The notes under the pieces: generated by a model
The model's input: only the letters and a program-made list of their open reading frames with translations
Told to the model about the DNA's origin: nothing
Databases searched by the model: none
Assembly (NCBI RefSeq): GCF_003205205.1
Contig: NZ_QJRL01000012.1
Span: 62,001-126,000 of the forward strand
Reading direction: 5' to 3'
From: Pseudomonas sp. LB-090624
Lineage (GTDB): Bacteria; Pseudomonadota; Gammaproteobacteria; Pseudomonadales; Pseudomonadaceae
DNA: 64,000 bases
Part shown: positions 1 through 8,099 of the stretch, one piece after another
Layout of the letters: every line of letters starts with the position of its first letter
Position numbering within the stretch: position 1 is the first letter of the stretch
Made by a program: the position numbers and the translations under genes

Positions 1-675
1 GGCTTCGATCTGGGCCAGTGGGCCGACCGAACCTGGCTGCGACGGCTCGATACCGTCGCGGGCCATTTTCAGCATGGCCAGGGCGTGCAGCGGGATGTCA
101 GGGCGCGACCAGGCGTCCGGGGCAGGCGACAGGTCGTCGGTGTTGGTTTCGCCTGGCACCTTGAACACGGTCAGGGTGTACTTGTCGGCAATGGCCGGAC
201 GCGAGGTGAACCACTCGCCGGCAGCCCACGATTCCATTACAGCCTTGGCGTGCGCGTTGCCGGCCTTGGCTTTTTCAGCCACGTCGTGGAAGGCATCGAA
301 CATCAGCAGGGTGTGCTTGAGCTGCTCGGCCGCGACGGCGCCCAGTTCGGCGTCATCCAGCAGCGCTACCAGCGTTTCGATGTTGTAGCCGCCCTGCATG
401 GTGCCCAGCAGCTCGGCAGCGTGCTTGCGGTCGATCAGTGGCGACGTGGCTTCGCCCTTGGCGACGGCGGAGAGGAAAGCGGCCTTGACGTAGGCAGCTT
501 CGTCGACCCCTGGTGGTACGCGGTTGGTGATCAGGTCTACGAGGAAGGCTTCTTCGCCGGCCGGCGGGTTTTTCAGCAGCTCGACCAGGCCTGCAGTTTG
601 TTCGGCGTTCAGCGGCTGGGGCACGATACCCAGGGCGGCACGCTCTTCGATGTGTTTGCGGTAGGCTTCAAGCAC
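1..675 (-). CDS. acnB: Aconitate hydratase B, N-terminal part (cut by window edge)
   Basis: This is the first 225 or so residues of the bifunctional TCA-cycle aconitase/2-methylisocitrate dehydratase AcnB; the rest lies beyond the left edge. The translation follows E. coli AcnB almost without gaps (LEAYRKHIEER, NPPAGEEAFL, TNRVPPGVDEAAY, LLGTMQGGYNI, then SPAPDAWSRPDIPLHALAMLK). This part is the HEAT-like domain and swivel region; the iron-sulfur cysteines are outside the window. I prefer the GTG at 675, which gives the usual family N-terminus LEAYRKH and has an AGGGA ribosome site 7 bases upstream. An in-frame ATG at 690 would add five residues and would place that ribosome site inside the gene. 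Function is certain by similarity; the start is an inference. Confidence 0.96.
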   Translation of the reverse strand, partial: MLEAYRKHIEERAALGIVPQPLNAEQTAGLVELLKNPPAGEEAFLVDLITNRVPPGVDEAAYVKAAFLSAVAKGEATSPLIDRKHAAELLGTMQGGYNIETLVALLDDAELGAVAAEQLKHTLLMFDAFHDVAEKAKAGNAHAKAVMESWAAGEWFTSRPAIADKYTLTVFKVPGETNTDDLSPAPDAWSRPDIPLHALAMLKMARDGIEPSQPGSVGPLAQIEA

Positions 676-1082
676 AGTTATTTCCCTCATCAGTGGTCCC
701 TAAAGGGGGTCCGGGACGCTTATCCAGCATTCGATGCACCCATGCGCTGCCACGGCTTTGTGGGCCGCCCAGCCAGGGTCGCAAAGAATCCTTACAGAAG
801 CTGCTTTCAAAGTTTTACGCCTGCAGAACGGGGGGCTGATGAGGGCTGGCTCGGGCATGCGAGGGGTGCATGGCCCGGGCCAACGCCGTTCTACCGGATC
901 AACTGTGCTCGTGACGCTTTGAAAACAGCTTCCAACGGACATTGTTGCCTTTGAAAAGGCGGGATGATTCTACGGCAAAAAAAGCCTGAAGGTAAGGCGG
1001 TGTTCATGACTTTAACGAGTGACCCTGGTTAGACAAAGGGCTAACATGGGCCTGTATTCCACCGCCAAGCCGTTGTTTTTCC
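676..1082. other. Intergenic region between divergent acnB and DUF1289 gene
   Basis: About 400 bases without a credible gene. It must hold the promoters of the two divergent genes. The short open frames in it are shadows with no ribosome site and no recognisable product. I see no repeat or strong terminator. Confidence 0.5.
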
Positions 1083-1550
1083 ATGTCCAACCAATCCATC
1101 AAGACCCCTTGCGTCGGCCTTTGCTCCACGGTGTATGGAGACACGGTATGCCGTGGCTGCAAGCGTTTCCACCATGAAGTGATCCACTGGAATGGCTATG
1201 ACGAGGCGCAGAAACGCGCCGTGTGGCTGCGTCTGGAGCAGCTGCTGACGCAGGTGATGATGGCCAAGCTGGAAGTCTTCGACAAAGGCTTGCTGCGCCA
1301 GCAACTGCAGCAGCGTTCGATCCGTTTTGTCGAGCAGCAGTCGGAATACTGCTGGGCGTATCAGCTGATTGCTCGCGGGGCGCGGATGATTCGTGACCTG
1401 GAGGCCTATGGGATGGCCTTGATGCCTGAATTCCGCGACTGGGATCTGCCGCAGTTGCGCGACGCCATCGACCGCGAATTCTTCCTCTTGTCCGAGGCGC
1501 ATTACCAGCGCTACATAGCCCCTGCCTTCCTGCGTGCCGAGCTGAGGTAA
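1083..1550 (+). CDS. DUF1289 family protein
   Basis: A 155-residue soluble protein. Residues 10 to 26 hold four cysteines spaced C-x3-C and C-x2-C (CVGLC then CRGC), the hallmark of the DUF1289 family (short proteins with a probable metal-binding knuckle near the N-terminus). The remaining two thirds is helical and charged and extends well beyond the usual short DUF1289 domain, as is common in Pseudomonas members. No signal peptide or membrane segment is visible. The upstream ribosome site is weak. The biochemical role of the family is unknown, so none is assigned. It is followed 67 bases later by an unknown gene on the same strand, which may share its transcript. Confidence 0.8.
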   Translation: MSNQSIKTPCVGLCSTVYGDTVCRGCKRFHHEVIHWNGYDEAQKRAVWLRLEQLLTQVMMAKLEVFDKGLLRQQLQQRSIRFVEQQSEYCWAYQLIARGARMIRDLEAYGMALMPEFRDWDLPQLRDAIDREFFLLSEAHYQRYIAPAFLRAELR

Positions 1551-1617
1551 GCCTTCTTTCTGCTCCATGCTTCGAAAAGGCGCCATTGTGCGTTTTTACC
1601 GAGCGTATGGAGTATCG

Positions 1618-2379
1618 ATGATGGCGGATCTGTATTTTGAACGGCTGCTGAGTTTTACCGCGACATGCCGCTGGCAATTGCTGGATGCACCGTTGCGTGC
1701 TGCCCAGTTTCACGATGATGAAATCACCCGGCCGTTCTGGGTCGAATTCGACGATTGGAACGGTGACGATGGTTGGTTGATGACCAGCCTGGACTACGGC
1801 GAAGAAATGTTGCAATCCTTCCTTATTGACTCGCTGTGGGCGGGCGAGGGTCGTCAGCGTGCGTTTTGTGACAGTTTCTGGTTTGGTGTCTATCGACTTG
1901 CAACAGGCTTCGTTTACGAGATCCGCCCTGCATATGAGGGCAATAACGTGGACCGCTGGCCGTCACTGGAATACTGGCTCGACGTCAGTCGCAACGGGTA
2001 CCTGGGCTTTTACCCGGCGGGTTCGGATGCCGGTGTGCTCAAGGACGATCCGGCCAGTCTGGCGTTGCGCGACCCCTTCGGGCTATCCGTGGTGCTACCC
2101 GTCGACCCGCCTATCGATCTGGATACGGTACTGTACAAGCTGACCGCGGGGCGACGAACGCCCCTGTGGCACATCCCTGGTCTGAATCCGCAGCGGTTGC
2201 AAGAAGGGCAATTGTTCTTGAACATGAAGCTTTATAGCCCGGACGGTCGGCAAGTGAGGCGAAGGGTCGAGCGGGTTGCATACCTTAACAACCGTCGGGG
2301 CGAGCGTGGCCAGTTCAGCCTGCAGGTGTCGAACCCTTGCGTGCCTCCTCACCCTCGCCCGCTCGTTGCCAAGCCTTGA
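1618..2379 (+). CDS. Hypothetical protein, 253 residues
   Basis: I do not recognise this protein. It has no signal peptide, no membrane segment and no cofactor motif. It is rich in Trp, Tyr, Phe and Asp in its first half (for example FWVEFDDWNGDDGW) and basic towards the end (RQVRRRVERV). The codon pattern is that of a genuine GC-rich gene. I chose the ATG at 1618 because GGAG sits five bases upstream; the open frame extends to an ATG at 1567, but that start has no ribosome site. It converges on queD with only 27 bases between stop codons. Confidence 0.6.
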   Translation: MMADLYFERLLSFTATCRWQLLDAPLRAAQFHDDEITRPFWVEFDDWNGDDGWLMTSLDYGEEMLQSFLIDSLWAGEGRQRAFCDSFWFGVYRLATGFVYEIRPAYEGNNVDRWPSLEYWLDVSRNGYLGFYPAGSDAGVLKDDPASLALRDPFGLSVVLPVDPPIDLDTVLYKLTAGRRTPLWHIPGLNPQRLQEGQLFLNMKLYSPDGRQVRRRVERVAYLNNRRGERGQFSLQVSNPCVPPHPRPLVAKP

Positions 2380-2406
2380 CCCCGTGTTCGGTTAGCGCAG
2401 CGCCAA

Positions 2407-2763
2407 TCAATCGCCGCTGTATTCGCAGCCGCTGGTGCAGGTTTCATGAATACGCACCTTCGACAGCTCCGGCATCAGCGGCTTGACCTGGTCCCAGATC
2501 CACTTGGCGATCACTTCGCTGGTGGGGTTTTCCAGGCCGGGGATGTCGTTCAGGTAGTTGTGGTCCAGCTGATCATAGATAGGCTTGAAGATCGCCTTGA
2601 CCTCGGCGAAGTCGCGGATCCAGCCGGTGTGCGGGTCGAGCGGGCCGGTCAGGTGCAGGCCGACCTTGAACGAGTGGCCATGCAAACGGCCGCATTTGTG
2701 CCCTTCAGGGACGTGGGGCAGGCGGTGGGCCGATTCGAATGTGAATTCCTTGAAGATTTCCAC
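2407..2763 (-). CDS. queD: 6-carboxy-5,6,7,8-tetrahydropterin synthase
   Basis: QueD converts 7,8-dihydroneopterin triphosphate to 6-carboxytetrahydropterin, an early step of queuosine (7-deazaguanine) biosynthesis in the cytoplasm. The 118-residue length is standard. The family pattern is visible: [22 protein letters not shown] carries zinc-binding histidines and the catalytic cysteine (KCGRLHGHS), HNYLND lies in the middle, and the C-terminal [13 protein letters not shown] includes the conserved Glu. The start is a GTG at 2763. The other queuosine genes are not in the window. It points away from the zeta-kinase islet. Confidence 0.95.
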   Translation of the reverse strand: MEIFKEFTFESAHRLPHVPEGHKCGRLHGHSFKVGLHLTGPLDPHTGWIRDFAEVKAIFKPIYDQLDHNYLNDIPGLENPTSEVIAKWIWDQVKPLMPELSKVRIHETCTSGCEYSGD

Positions 2764-3071
2764 TGGTGGACCTGTATAAGCTGGTGGGATAAGGGCTTGG
2801 GCAGAAACTGCTATCTCAGTGGGCTGCTCAATGTACTGATTGGTCGTCGCTGGCGCCGGGCAATCGAATTGCGCGTATCTTAACCTGTTTTGGGAACGTG
2901 GCCTTACGGAATCCGCGATAGACGGTGTGCCGGCCTATCCTCGTCAAGTGCAGCAACCTGTCGAGGCGCAGGAAGTGGTCGAGGTGTTCTGCAGGTGGTA
3001 TGGGTGTCTCCTACATGGACGGTCAGCCCTTGAACGTTGGTACATTTTCCGATCGTCAAAAGGACTGAGAA
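2764..3071. other. Intergenic region before the zeta-kinase islet
   Basis: About 308 bases between divergent queD and the zeta-type kinase. An open frame crosses it (from 2840) but has no ribosome site and gives a protein I cannot place, so I do not call it. The kinase promoter should lie here; an AAAGGA ribosome site is just ahead of its ATG. This stretch may be the left junction of the islet, but I found no flanking direct repeat. Confidence 0.4.
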
Positions 3072-3803
3072 ATGACCCAAGAAGAACAGGAAATTTCTGG
3101 CCGTGCTTTGCAGTTCGCAAAAGAGAATCGCACGCGCATCGCTCGTGAACTGACTTGCCTCGAAACCTATCCGGCGGATGAATACCCGGTGTCAGTTTTC
3201 ATGGCAGGATCTCCTGGCGCTGGGAAAACCGAGGTTTCAAGAGCTTTTATCGGGCACATGCAGTCCGCAGGATCTCGTGCGCTACGTATCGATCCTGACG
3301 ATTTCAGGGAGTATTTTCCCGAATACAACGGAAAGAATTCCAGCCTTTTCCAGCGCGGGGTAATCACGTTTGTCGAGAGAACCCTGGATCAGGTGTACAA
3401 GCAGCGGCAGTCCTTTCTGTTGGATGGCACCCTCGCCAACCTTGATGTGGGAAGAAGAAACATCGCTCGCGCGCTTGAAAAAGTGAACAGGTCCGCCCAG
3501 GTTATCTACGTGTACCAGCGACCTGAGCTTGCGTGGGAGTTTGTTCTGGCGAGAGAGAAGAAGGACGGAAGGCACATCCCGTGCTCGGAATTTGTAAGAC
3601 AGTTTTACGCGGCCAAGGTGTCGGTATGTGCACTGAAACGTGAATTTGATGGCAGGCTGCAGGTAGATGTGATCATCAAGGACAACGATGGCAGCAATAG
3701 TGACATCGGTATCGACCTTTCAGCTAGCGAAATTGACGCATTTGTCAACCAGCCCTATGATCACCTTGAGCTTCAGCGTGTTTTGAACGGAGAGTCCCAA
3801 TGA
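3072..3803 (+). CDS. Zeta-toxin family kinase
   Basis: A 243-residue P-loop protein of the zeta-toxin/UDP-GlcNAc kinase type. Zeta enzymes phosphorylate UDP-N-acetylglucosamine, which blocks cell-wall synthesis. The Walker A motif GSPGAGKTE is at residues 46-54. It is followed by the strand RIDPDDFREYFPEYNG (residues 72-87), which holds the acidic catalytic position and the tyrosine typical of the family, and by LLDGTLAN near residue 118. A basic helix (WEFVLAREKKDGRH) corresponds to the lid that carries ATP-binding arginines. No epsilon-type antitoxin lies upstream. A 65-residue gene overlaps its stop codon by four bases. Base composition is lower in GC than the neighbours, with several AGA/AGG arginine codons, which suggests transfer. 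The family call is firm; toxicity and substrate are inference. Confidence 0.85.
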   Translation: MTQEEQEISGRALQFAKENRTRIARELTCLETYPADEYPVSVFMAGSPGAGKTEVSRAFIGHMQSAGSRALRIDPDDFREYFPEYNGKNSSLFQRGVITFVERTLDQVYKQRQSFLLDGTLANLDVGRRNIARALEKVNRSAQVIYVYQRPELAWEFVLAREKKDGRHIPCSEFVRQFYAAKVSVCALKREFDGRLQVDVIIKDNDGSNSDIGIDLSASEIDAFVNQPYDHLELQRVLNGESQ

Positions 3804-3997
3804 AAGGCGAAAAGGTAGCAGGCGTGTCGACCAAGCCCTATGAGGCATCGACTATGTCTGAGTTTTTCCGCCACGGGTCCGTGGAGGAGAGGCGATCTGT
3901 GTATCGCATGGCTGCAATGGCTGCCATCGACGAGCAGAAGGATGTGATTCGCTCAGCAAAGTCTGAGGAATTCAGTATCGCCAAATGCAAAATGTGA
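3800..3997 (+). CDS. Small protein coupled to the zeta-type kinase, possible antitoxin
   Basis: A 65-residue protein whose ATG overlaps the stop of the kinase gene in an ATGA arrangement, so the two are almost certainly translated together. It is charged and probably helical in the middle (SVEERRSVYRMAAMAAIDEQKD), with no signal peptide or membrane segment. I do not recognise the family. Its position suggests either an antitoxin in reversed order (toxin first) or an accessory subunit. A rho-independent terminator follows 23 bases after the stop, which closes the two-gene unit. Confidence 0.65.
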   Translation: MKGEKVAGVSTKPYEASTMSEFFRHGSVEERRSVYRMAAMAAIDEQKDVIRSAKSEEFSIAKCKM

Positions 3998-4020
3998 GCG
4001 ATCACTCCACTTGGTAGCCC

Positions 4021-4047
4021 AAAGCCCAGCCTCCCGCTGGGCTTTTT
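4021..4047 (+). terminator. Rho-independent terminator after the zeta-kinase unit
   Basis: AAAGCCCAGC at 4021-4030 pairs with GCTGGGCTTT at 4036-4045 around a five-base loop and runs into a T tract. It ends the two-gene kinase unit. Confidence 0.85.
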
Positions 4048-4118
4048 GCATCTGCGCCGACCACGCGATCTGGCCTGCAGTCGGTACAGAGGTACTGCAA
4101 GCTTTCCAATTAACGGTA

Positions 4119-4135
4119 GGCCATGTGACATGGCC
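4119..4135. repeat. Perfect inverted repeat
   Basis: GGCCATGT-G-ACATGGCC, an eight-base perfect palindrome around one central base, directly after the patatin-like gene's stop codon. It could fold as a six-base-pair hairpin with a five-base loop, but no T tract follows, so its role (weak terminator or protein-binding site) is open. Confidence 0.5.
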
Positions 4136-4136
4136 G

Positions 4137-5216
4137 CTACAAGGCTTGCAGGCGTTCATGCAGCCGCCCGGTGGCGATCAGTTCGAGCAGTTCGTCGCCC
4201 AGCCGCTGGCTTTCGGCAATGGCCTTGTACCAATAGCGCTTGCGCGCTGGGGCATCGCCCATGAAGCGCTTGAAATCGTTGCGGTCGGGCAGCTTGCCGT
4301 AGGGCAGGGCGGCCAGGTACTGCGGCGAGGGGGTCATCAGCAGCACGTTCTGCAGGCGAGTGGCATTGCCCTTGCGCCAGGGCAGCGCCTTGTCGAACCA
4401 GCCGGGCACCACCTTGTCGGTGAAGTGCGGGTACAGCACCAGGTCGTCGCCGCGATAGGGAAGGTCGAGGTGGTAGTCGAGCAGGCCGCCGTCACGGTAG
4501 GTGCCAGCACCTGCGCCGGGGATGTCCTTTACCCCTTCCATGACCATGGGAATCGAACCCGAGGCGAGCAGGGCGTGGCGCAGGTTGGCCAGGTCCAGCG
4601 GCAGGCAGCGCGAAGGAAAGTCGGTGAGGGCGTCGAGCGGCGGTGCGCTGCGACCGTCGTGCAGGATGATGCGCTCGAAGTGGCGGGCCAGGCGGGAGCG
4701 GCCTAACAAGTTGCTGGCCACCACCGAGCCCAGGCCAAGGCCCAGCCGGCCGCGATGGTCGTGGGCGAGCTGGCCGTGGCTCTTTACCACCAGGATGTTG
4801 AGGCGGTAATGCGGGTTGGCCAGCAGCTGGTTGTCGCGGCCTTGCAGCAGGTCATTGAGCATGCGTTGGCAGCTGCGACTGATTTCGGCCGGGGTCACGC
4901 CCTTGGCGAAGTCCTGTTCGGTATACAACTCGCCCAGCCGGCGAATCCCGGCGACTGAGTCGTCAAGGCAAGCACTGGCGAAGCGCCAGGCGCCGATCGA
5001 GGCGCCGATCAGGGCGCGTTGGCGCGGTGCGGTGGGCAGGAATTCACCAAACAGGGCCAGGTCCAGGCCCTGAATACCCAGTGGTTTCGGCCCGCCCGCA
5101 GCGCCCGGCAAGACCCCCACATCCGCCGCCTGCAGGCCGCGCTCGCGGACCTGCCGCAGCGCACGCTCGCCGGCCTTGAAGGTAAGGGCGGGGTATTTGA
5201 TGTGGATGGCGCTCAT
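4137..5216 (-). CDS. Patatin-like phospholipase family protein
   Basis: A 359-residue protein with the Ser-Asp dyad of patatin-like lipid acyl hydrolases: the nucleophile elbow GASIG (serine near residue 71) and the DGG motif in YRDGGLLD (near residue 240). An early glycine-rich stretch, VLPGAAGGPKPLG, takes the place of the oxyanion-hole motif. No signal peptide is seen, so action inside the cell is likely. The ATG at 5216 is supported by an AAGAGG ribosome site; the upstream extension of the frame has none. It stands alone, divergent from the PepSY/two-component operon. Substrate is unknown. Confidence 0.8.
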   Translation of the reverse strand: MSAIHIKYPALTFKAGERALRQVRERGLQAADVGVLPGAAGGPKPLGIQGLDLALFGEFLPTAPRQRALIGASIGAWRFASACLDDSVAGIRRLGELYTEQDFAKGVTPAEISRSCQRMLNDLLQGRDNQLLANPHYRLNILVVKSHGQLAHDHRGRLGLGLGSVVASNLLGRSRLARHFERIILHDGRSAPPLDALTDFPSRCLPLDLANLRHALLASGSIPMVMEGVKDIPGAGAGTYRDGGLLDYHLDLPYRGDDLVLYPHFTDKVVPGWFDKALPWRKGNATRLQNVLLMTPSPQYLAALPYGKLPDRNDFKRFMGDAPARKRYWYKAIAESQRLGDELLELIATGRLHERLQAL

Positions 5217-5261
5217 GAGGGACCTCTTGGCTGACGAGCTGGTCATTGTAAAGGGTTTGCC

Positions 5262-5290
5262 GGGCACATCGCCGGCAAGCCCGCTGCCAC
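5262..5290. repeat. Degenerate REP-like element
   Basis: The stretch ATCGCCGGCAAGCCCGCTGC resembles the repetitive extragenic palindrome of P. putida, whose core is a CGCGGG-CAAG-CCCGCT hairpin. One copy, imperfect, between divergent genes. The call rests on memory of the consensus. Confidence 0.5.
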
Positions 5291-5332
5291 GTTGACCTGC
5301 GCTATCATGCCGCCAGTTGTTTTCAGGTTGAA

Positions 5333-5358
5333 TTAAGGACTGCTGGTTAATCTTAACC
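5333..5358. promoter_or_regulatory. Candidate response-regulator binding site
   Basis: A perfect palindrome GGTTAA-TC-TTAACC at 5345-5358, preceded by TTAAG at 5333, lies about 40 bases ahead of the first PepSY gene. TTAA half-sites are common in OmpR-family operators, so autoregulation by the downstream regulator is plausible. Inference only. Confidence 0.4.
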
Positions 5359-5396
5359 CCGTAGACAACTTGCACAGTTCTCAGGAGAGAAGAACG

Positions 5397-5705
5397 ATGA
5401 AAACCTTGACTGCCCTGTTCACCGCCGCCGCCCTTGCCCTGGGTGCCAATGCCGCCTTCGCCAAGGACGTGCAGCCCGACGAAGTGGTCAAACTGGTGAA
5501 TGCCAAGACCATTATGTCGCTGGATGGCCTCAAGGCCGCTGCCGTGGCCAAGCACCCAGGCGCCACCGTGACCGATTCCGAGCTGGAAGACGAGTACGGC
5601 CGTTACATCTACAAGGTCGAGCTGCGCGATACGCAGAACGTCGAATGGGACGTGGCCCTGGACGCCAAGACCGGTGAAGTGCTGAAGGACGAGCGGGACA
5701 ACTGA
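5397..5705 (+). CDS. PepSY domain periplasmic protein 1
   Basis: A 102-residue exported protein: the signal peptide MKTLTALFTAAALALGANAAFA is followed by a single PepSY-type domain (LKAAAVAKHPGATVTDSELEDEYGRYIYKVEL, then WDVALDAKTGEVLKDE). PepSY domains are thought to bind or inhibit proteases and to occur in envelope sensing. AGGAG lies shortly before the ATG at 5397. The stop shares a base with the start of the next gene, a second PepSY protein, and both precede a response regulator and a kinase. The layout resembles the P. aeruginosa bqs/car locus, which has small exported proteins ahead of the two-component genes; I make that comparison from memory and do not claim orthology. Confidence 0.88.
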   Translation: MKTLTALFTAAALALGANAAFAKDVQPDEVVKLVNAKTIMSLDGLKAAAVAKHPGATVTDSELEDEYGRYIYKVELRDTQNVEWDVALDAKTGEVLKDERDN

Positions 5706-6019
5706 TGATCCACTTACCGCGGCCGGCGCGTTACCTCGCGCTGGCGCTGCTGGCAGTGTGCTCGCTGGCCGCTGCCCGCGACCTCGACCAGGACGAAGCC
5801 CTGAAGCTGCGGCAGAAGGGCGTCATCCTGCCACTCGAACAGTTGCTGGAAACCGCCCTGGGGCGTTATCCCGGGGCGCGTTTGCTGGAAGCCGAGCTGG
5901 AAGAGGACGACGACCGCTACGAATATGAAGTCGAGTTGCTGACGACTGAAGGTGTGGTGCGCGAAATCAAACTCGACGCCAGCACCGGCGCCCTGCTCAA
6001 AGACGAGGAAGACGACTGA
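5705..6019 (+). CDS. PepSY domain periplasmic protein 2
   Basis: A 104-residue protein with a signal peptide (hydrophobic YLALALLAVCSLAAA) and one PepSY-type domain ending LDASTGALLKDEEDD, clearly homologous to the gene before it. It is unusually acidic (EAELEEDDDRYEYEVEL). Its ATG overlaps the preceding stop by one base and its stop abuts the ATG of the response regulator, so all four genes form one tightly coupled operon. A role as periplasmic modulator of the downstream sensor kinase is inference from position. Confidence 0.87.
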   Translation: MIHLPRPARYLALALLAVCSLAAARDLDQDEALKLRQKGVILPLEQLLETALGRYPGARLLEAELEEDDDRYEYEVELLTTEGVVREIKLDASTGALLKDEEDD

Positions 6020-6688
6020 ATGCGCCTGTTGCTTGTCGAGGACAACGTACCGCTGGCCGATGAACTGATCGCCGGCCTGCAACGCCAAGGCTACGCGGTG
6101 GACTGGCTGGCCGACGGGCGTGACGCGGTGTACCAGGGCCAGAGCGAGCCTTATGACCTGATCATCCTCGACCTCGGCTTGCCGGGCTTGTCGGGCCTGG
6201 ACGTGCTGGCCCAGTGGCGCGCAGCCGGCCTGGCCACGCCAGTGCTGATCCTGACTGCGCGCGGCTCCTGGGCCGAGCGTATCGAAGGGCTCAAGGCCGG
6301 GGCGGACGATTACCTGAGCAAGCCCTTCCACCCTGAAGAGCTGCAACTGCGCATTCAGGCCCTGTTACGCCGTGCCCGGGGCCTGGCCAATCAGCCAAGG
6401 CTGGAGGCGGCCGGCCTGCACCTGGACGAGGGCCGCCAATGCGTAAGCCGCGACGGTGTGGACATCCAGCTGACTGCCGCCGAGTTCCGCTTGCTGCGCT
6501 ATTTCATGCTGCACCCGCAACAGATCCTGTCCAAGAGCCACCTGGCCGAACACCTCTACGACGGCGAAACCGAGCGTGATTCCAACGTGCTGGAAGTACA
6601 CGTCAACCACTTGCGCCGCAAGCTGGGGCGCAGTGTTATCGAAACTCGCCGTGGGCAAGGCTACATCTACGCGGGGAGCGGCGTGTGA
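6020..6688 (+). CDS. OmpR-family response regulator
   Basis: A 222-residue two-domain regulator. The receiver domain (residues 1-115) has the acidic pocket VEDN, the phosphoacceptor Asp51 in ILDLGLPG, the conserved Thr in LTARG and Lys in DYLSKPF. The C-terminal winged helix (about 125-220) ends in the typical [16 protein letters not shown] recognition region and GQGYIY wing. It should bind DNA once phosphorylated by the kinase encoded next. Starts at the base after the PepSY stop; its own stop overlaps the kinase GTG start by four bases. Confidence 0.95.
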   Translation: MRLLLVEDNVPLADELIAGLQRQGYAVDWLADGRDAVYQGQSEPYDLIILDLGLPGLSGLDVLAQWRAAGLATPVLILTARGSWAERIEGLKAGADDYLSKPFHPEELQLRIQALLRRARGLANQPRLEAAGLHLDEGRQCVSRDGVDIQLTAAEFRLLRYFMLHPQQILSKSHLAEHLYDGETERDSNVLEVHVNHLRRKLGRSVIETRRGQGYIYAGSGV

Positions 6689-8004
6689 AGTCGATCCAGG
6701 CGCGCCTCAGCCTGGGCCTGGTGGCGGTACTGGTGGTGGTTGGCGTGGTGCTGGCGCAACTGACCTTGTGGCTGTTCGAAGCCGGCCTGCAACGTTACCT
6801 GGAAAACGGCCTGCGCAAGGAAAGCGAGAACCTGCTGGTGGCGCTGGTGCGCGGTCCGTCCGGCCTGCAACTGGACGAGCGGCGTATCTCGGCGGCTTAT
6901 CAGCGGCCGTTTTCCGGTTACTACTTCCGCATCGATTTCGACAAAGGCACCTGGCGTTCACGTTCGCTGTGGGACCTGGATATGCCCAAACCCGCGGCAC
7001 CGGGCCTTTCCGACAGCCATGAACTCGGCCCGGAAGGGCAGCAACTTCTGGCGTTGCGCGCTGACTACCGGCGCCTGGGCCAGGACATCTCGATCAGCGT
7101 GGCGCAGGACTATTCGCCGGTACGTGAAGGATTCCGGCGCCTGCAGCAGATTGGCCTGGGCATGGGCCTGGTCGCGCTGGTACTGGTGCTGGTGCTGCAG
7201 CGCATTACCGTGACCCGCTCGCTGCGGCCCCTTGAGCGGGCACGCCAGCAGATCGCCCAGCTGCAACAGGGCCAGCGTTCGCAGCTGGATGCCGAAGTGC
7301 CCAGCGAGCTGGCGCCGCTGGTGGGGCAGATCAACCATTTGCTCAGCCACACTGAAGATAGCCTGCGCCGTTCGCGAAATGCCCTGGGCAACCTTGGCCA
7401 CGCCCTGAAGACACCGCTGGCGGTGTTGTTGAGCCTGGCGTCGAGCGACCGGCTCAAGGATTTGCCGCAGGTGCGTGAGCAGATGCGTGAGCAGCTGGAG
7501 CAGATCCAGCAACGCCTAGCCCGCGAGTTGAACCGTGCCCGCCTGGCGGGTGATGCATTGCCAGGGGCGCAGTTCGATTGTGATGCGGAGTTGCCCGGGC
7601 TGCTCGGGACCTTGGGCATGATCCATGGCGAGGGCCTGCTGCTGGCCAGTGATGTGCCGCCGGGGCTGTTGTTGCCATGGGATCGGGAGGACGTTCTGGA
7701 GCTGCTGGGCAACGTGCTGGACAACGCCTGCAAGTGGGCTGACAGCGAGGTGCGCCTGGGGCTTGCGGCGGATGACGGAGGGTACCGGCTGTGGGTCGAT
7801 GATGATGGACCGGGTATCCCCGAGGGGCAGCGGCAGCAGGTGCTGGAGCGAGGGTCGCGGCTGGATGAGCAGGTTGACGGGCATGGCCTGGGGCTGGGTA
7901 TCGTGCGCGATATCGTCGAGGCCTGGGGTGGGCAGTTGGCGCTGCAGGAAGGCCCCCTTGGCGGGTTGCGGGTAAGCATCGACCTGCCGCGCAAGGCTCG
8001 ATAA
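6685..8004 (+). CDS. Sensor histidine kinase (PhoQ-like transmitter)
   Basis: A 439-residue inner-membrane kinase. Transmembrane segments lie at residues 7-29 and about 160-177, with a periplasmic sensor domain of roughly 130 residues between them. A HAMP-like linker follows, then the H box [12 protein letters not shown] with phospho-accepting His239, which resembles the SLKTPLAVL box of PhoQ-type kinases. The ATPase domain shows the N box ([11 protein letters not shown]) and G boxes ([16 protein letters not shown]). The start is GTG at 6685, overlapping the regulator stop (GTGA). The signal is unknown; the RExxE iron motif of BqsS is not obvious (the nearest match is REGFR). Tandem PepSY proteins upstream suggest an envelope or cation cue. 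Confidence 0.94.
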   Translation: MKSIQARLSLGLVAVLVVVGVVLAQLTLWLFEAGLQRYLENGLRKESENLLVALVRGPSGLQLDERRISAAYQRPFSGYYFRIDFDKGTWRSRSLWDLDMPKPAAPGLSDSHELGPEGQQLLALRADYRRLGQDISISVAQDYSPVREGFRRLQQIGLGMGLVALVLVLVLQRITVTRSLRPLERARQQIAQLQQGQRSQLDAEVPSELAPLVGQINHLLSHTEDSLRRSRNALGNLGHALKTPLAVLLSLASSDRLKDLPQVREQMREQLEQIQQRLARELNRARLAGDALPGAQFDCDAELPGLLGTLGMIHGEGLLLASDVPPGLLLPWDREDVLELLGNVLDNACKWADSEVRLGLAADDGGYRLWVDDDGPGIPEGQRQQVLERGSRLDEQVDGHGLGLGIVRDIVEAWGGQLALQEGPLGGLRVSIDLPRKAR

Positions 8005-8025
8005 AACCCGGGTCGCCCTATCAGC

Positions 8026-8044
8026 ACTGCAAAAAAATTGCAGT
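8026..8044. repeat. Inverted repeat upstream of the hairpin RNA
   Basis: ACTGCAA and TTGCAGT flank five A residues. It lies about 22 bases past the kinase stop and about 60 bases ahead of the four-hairpin element. It could act as a weak terminator for the kinase (a T run follows at 8054-8060) or as an upstream activator site for the RNA. Confidence 0.45.
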
Positions 8045-8099
8045 ACAGGCGCATTTTTTTGAATTGGCCCAATCCTGACCCACCCGGCAAAATCCCCCC

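Noticed and set aside
85..954. Long plus-strand open frame over acnB
   Set aside because: It is the antisense shadow of acnB, with no ribosome site and no family resemblance; the minus strand matches AcnB throughout.
2840..3148. 102-residue open frame between queD and the zeta kinase
   Set aside because: No ribosome site, no recognised product, and it overlaps the kinase start in another frame. A degraded gene is possible but not supported.
5333..5358. Exact BqsR-type operator (TTAAG-N6-TTAAG)
   Set aside because: TTAAG occurs once and the other TTAA half-sites do not have the required spacing, so only a generic candidate site is reported.
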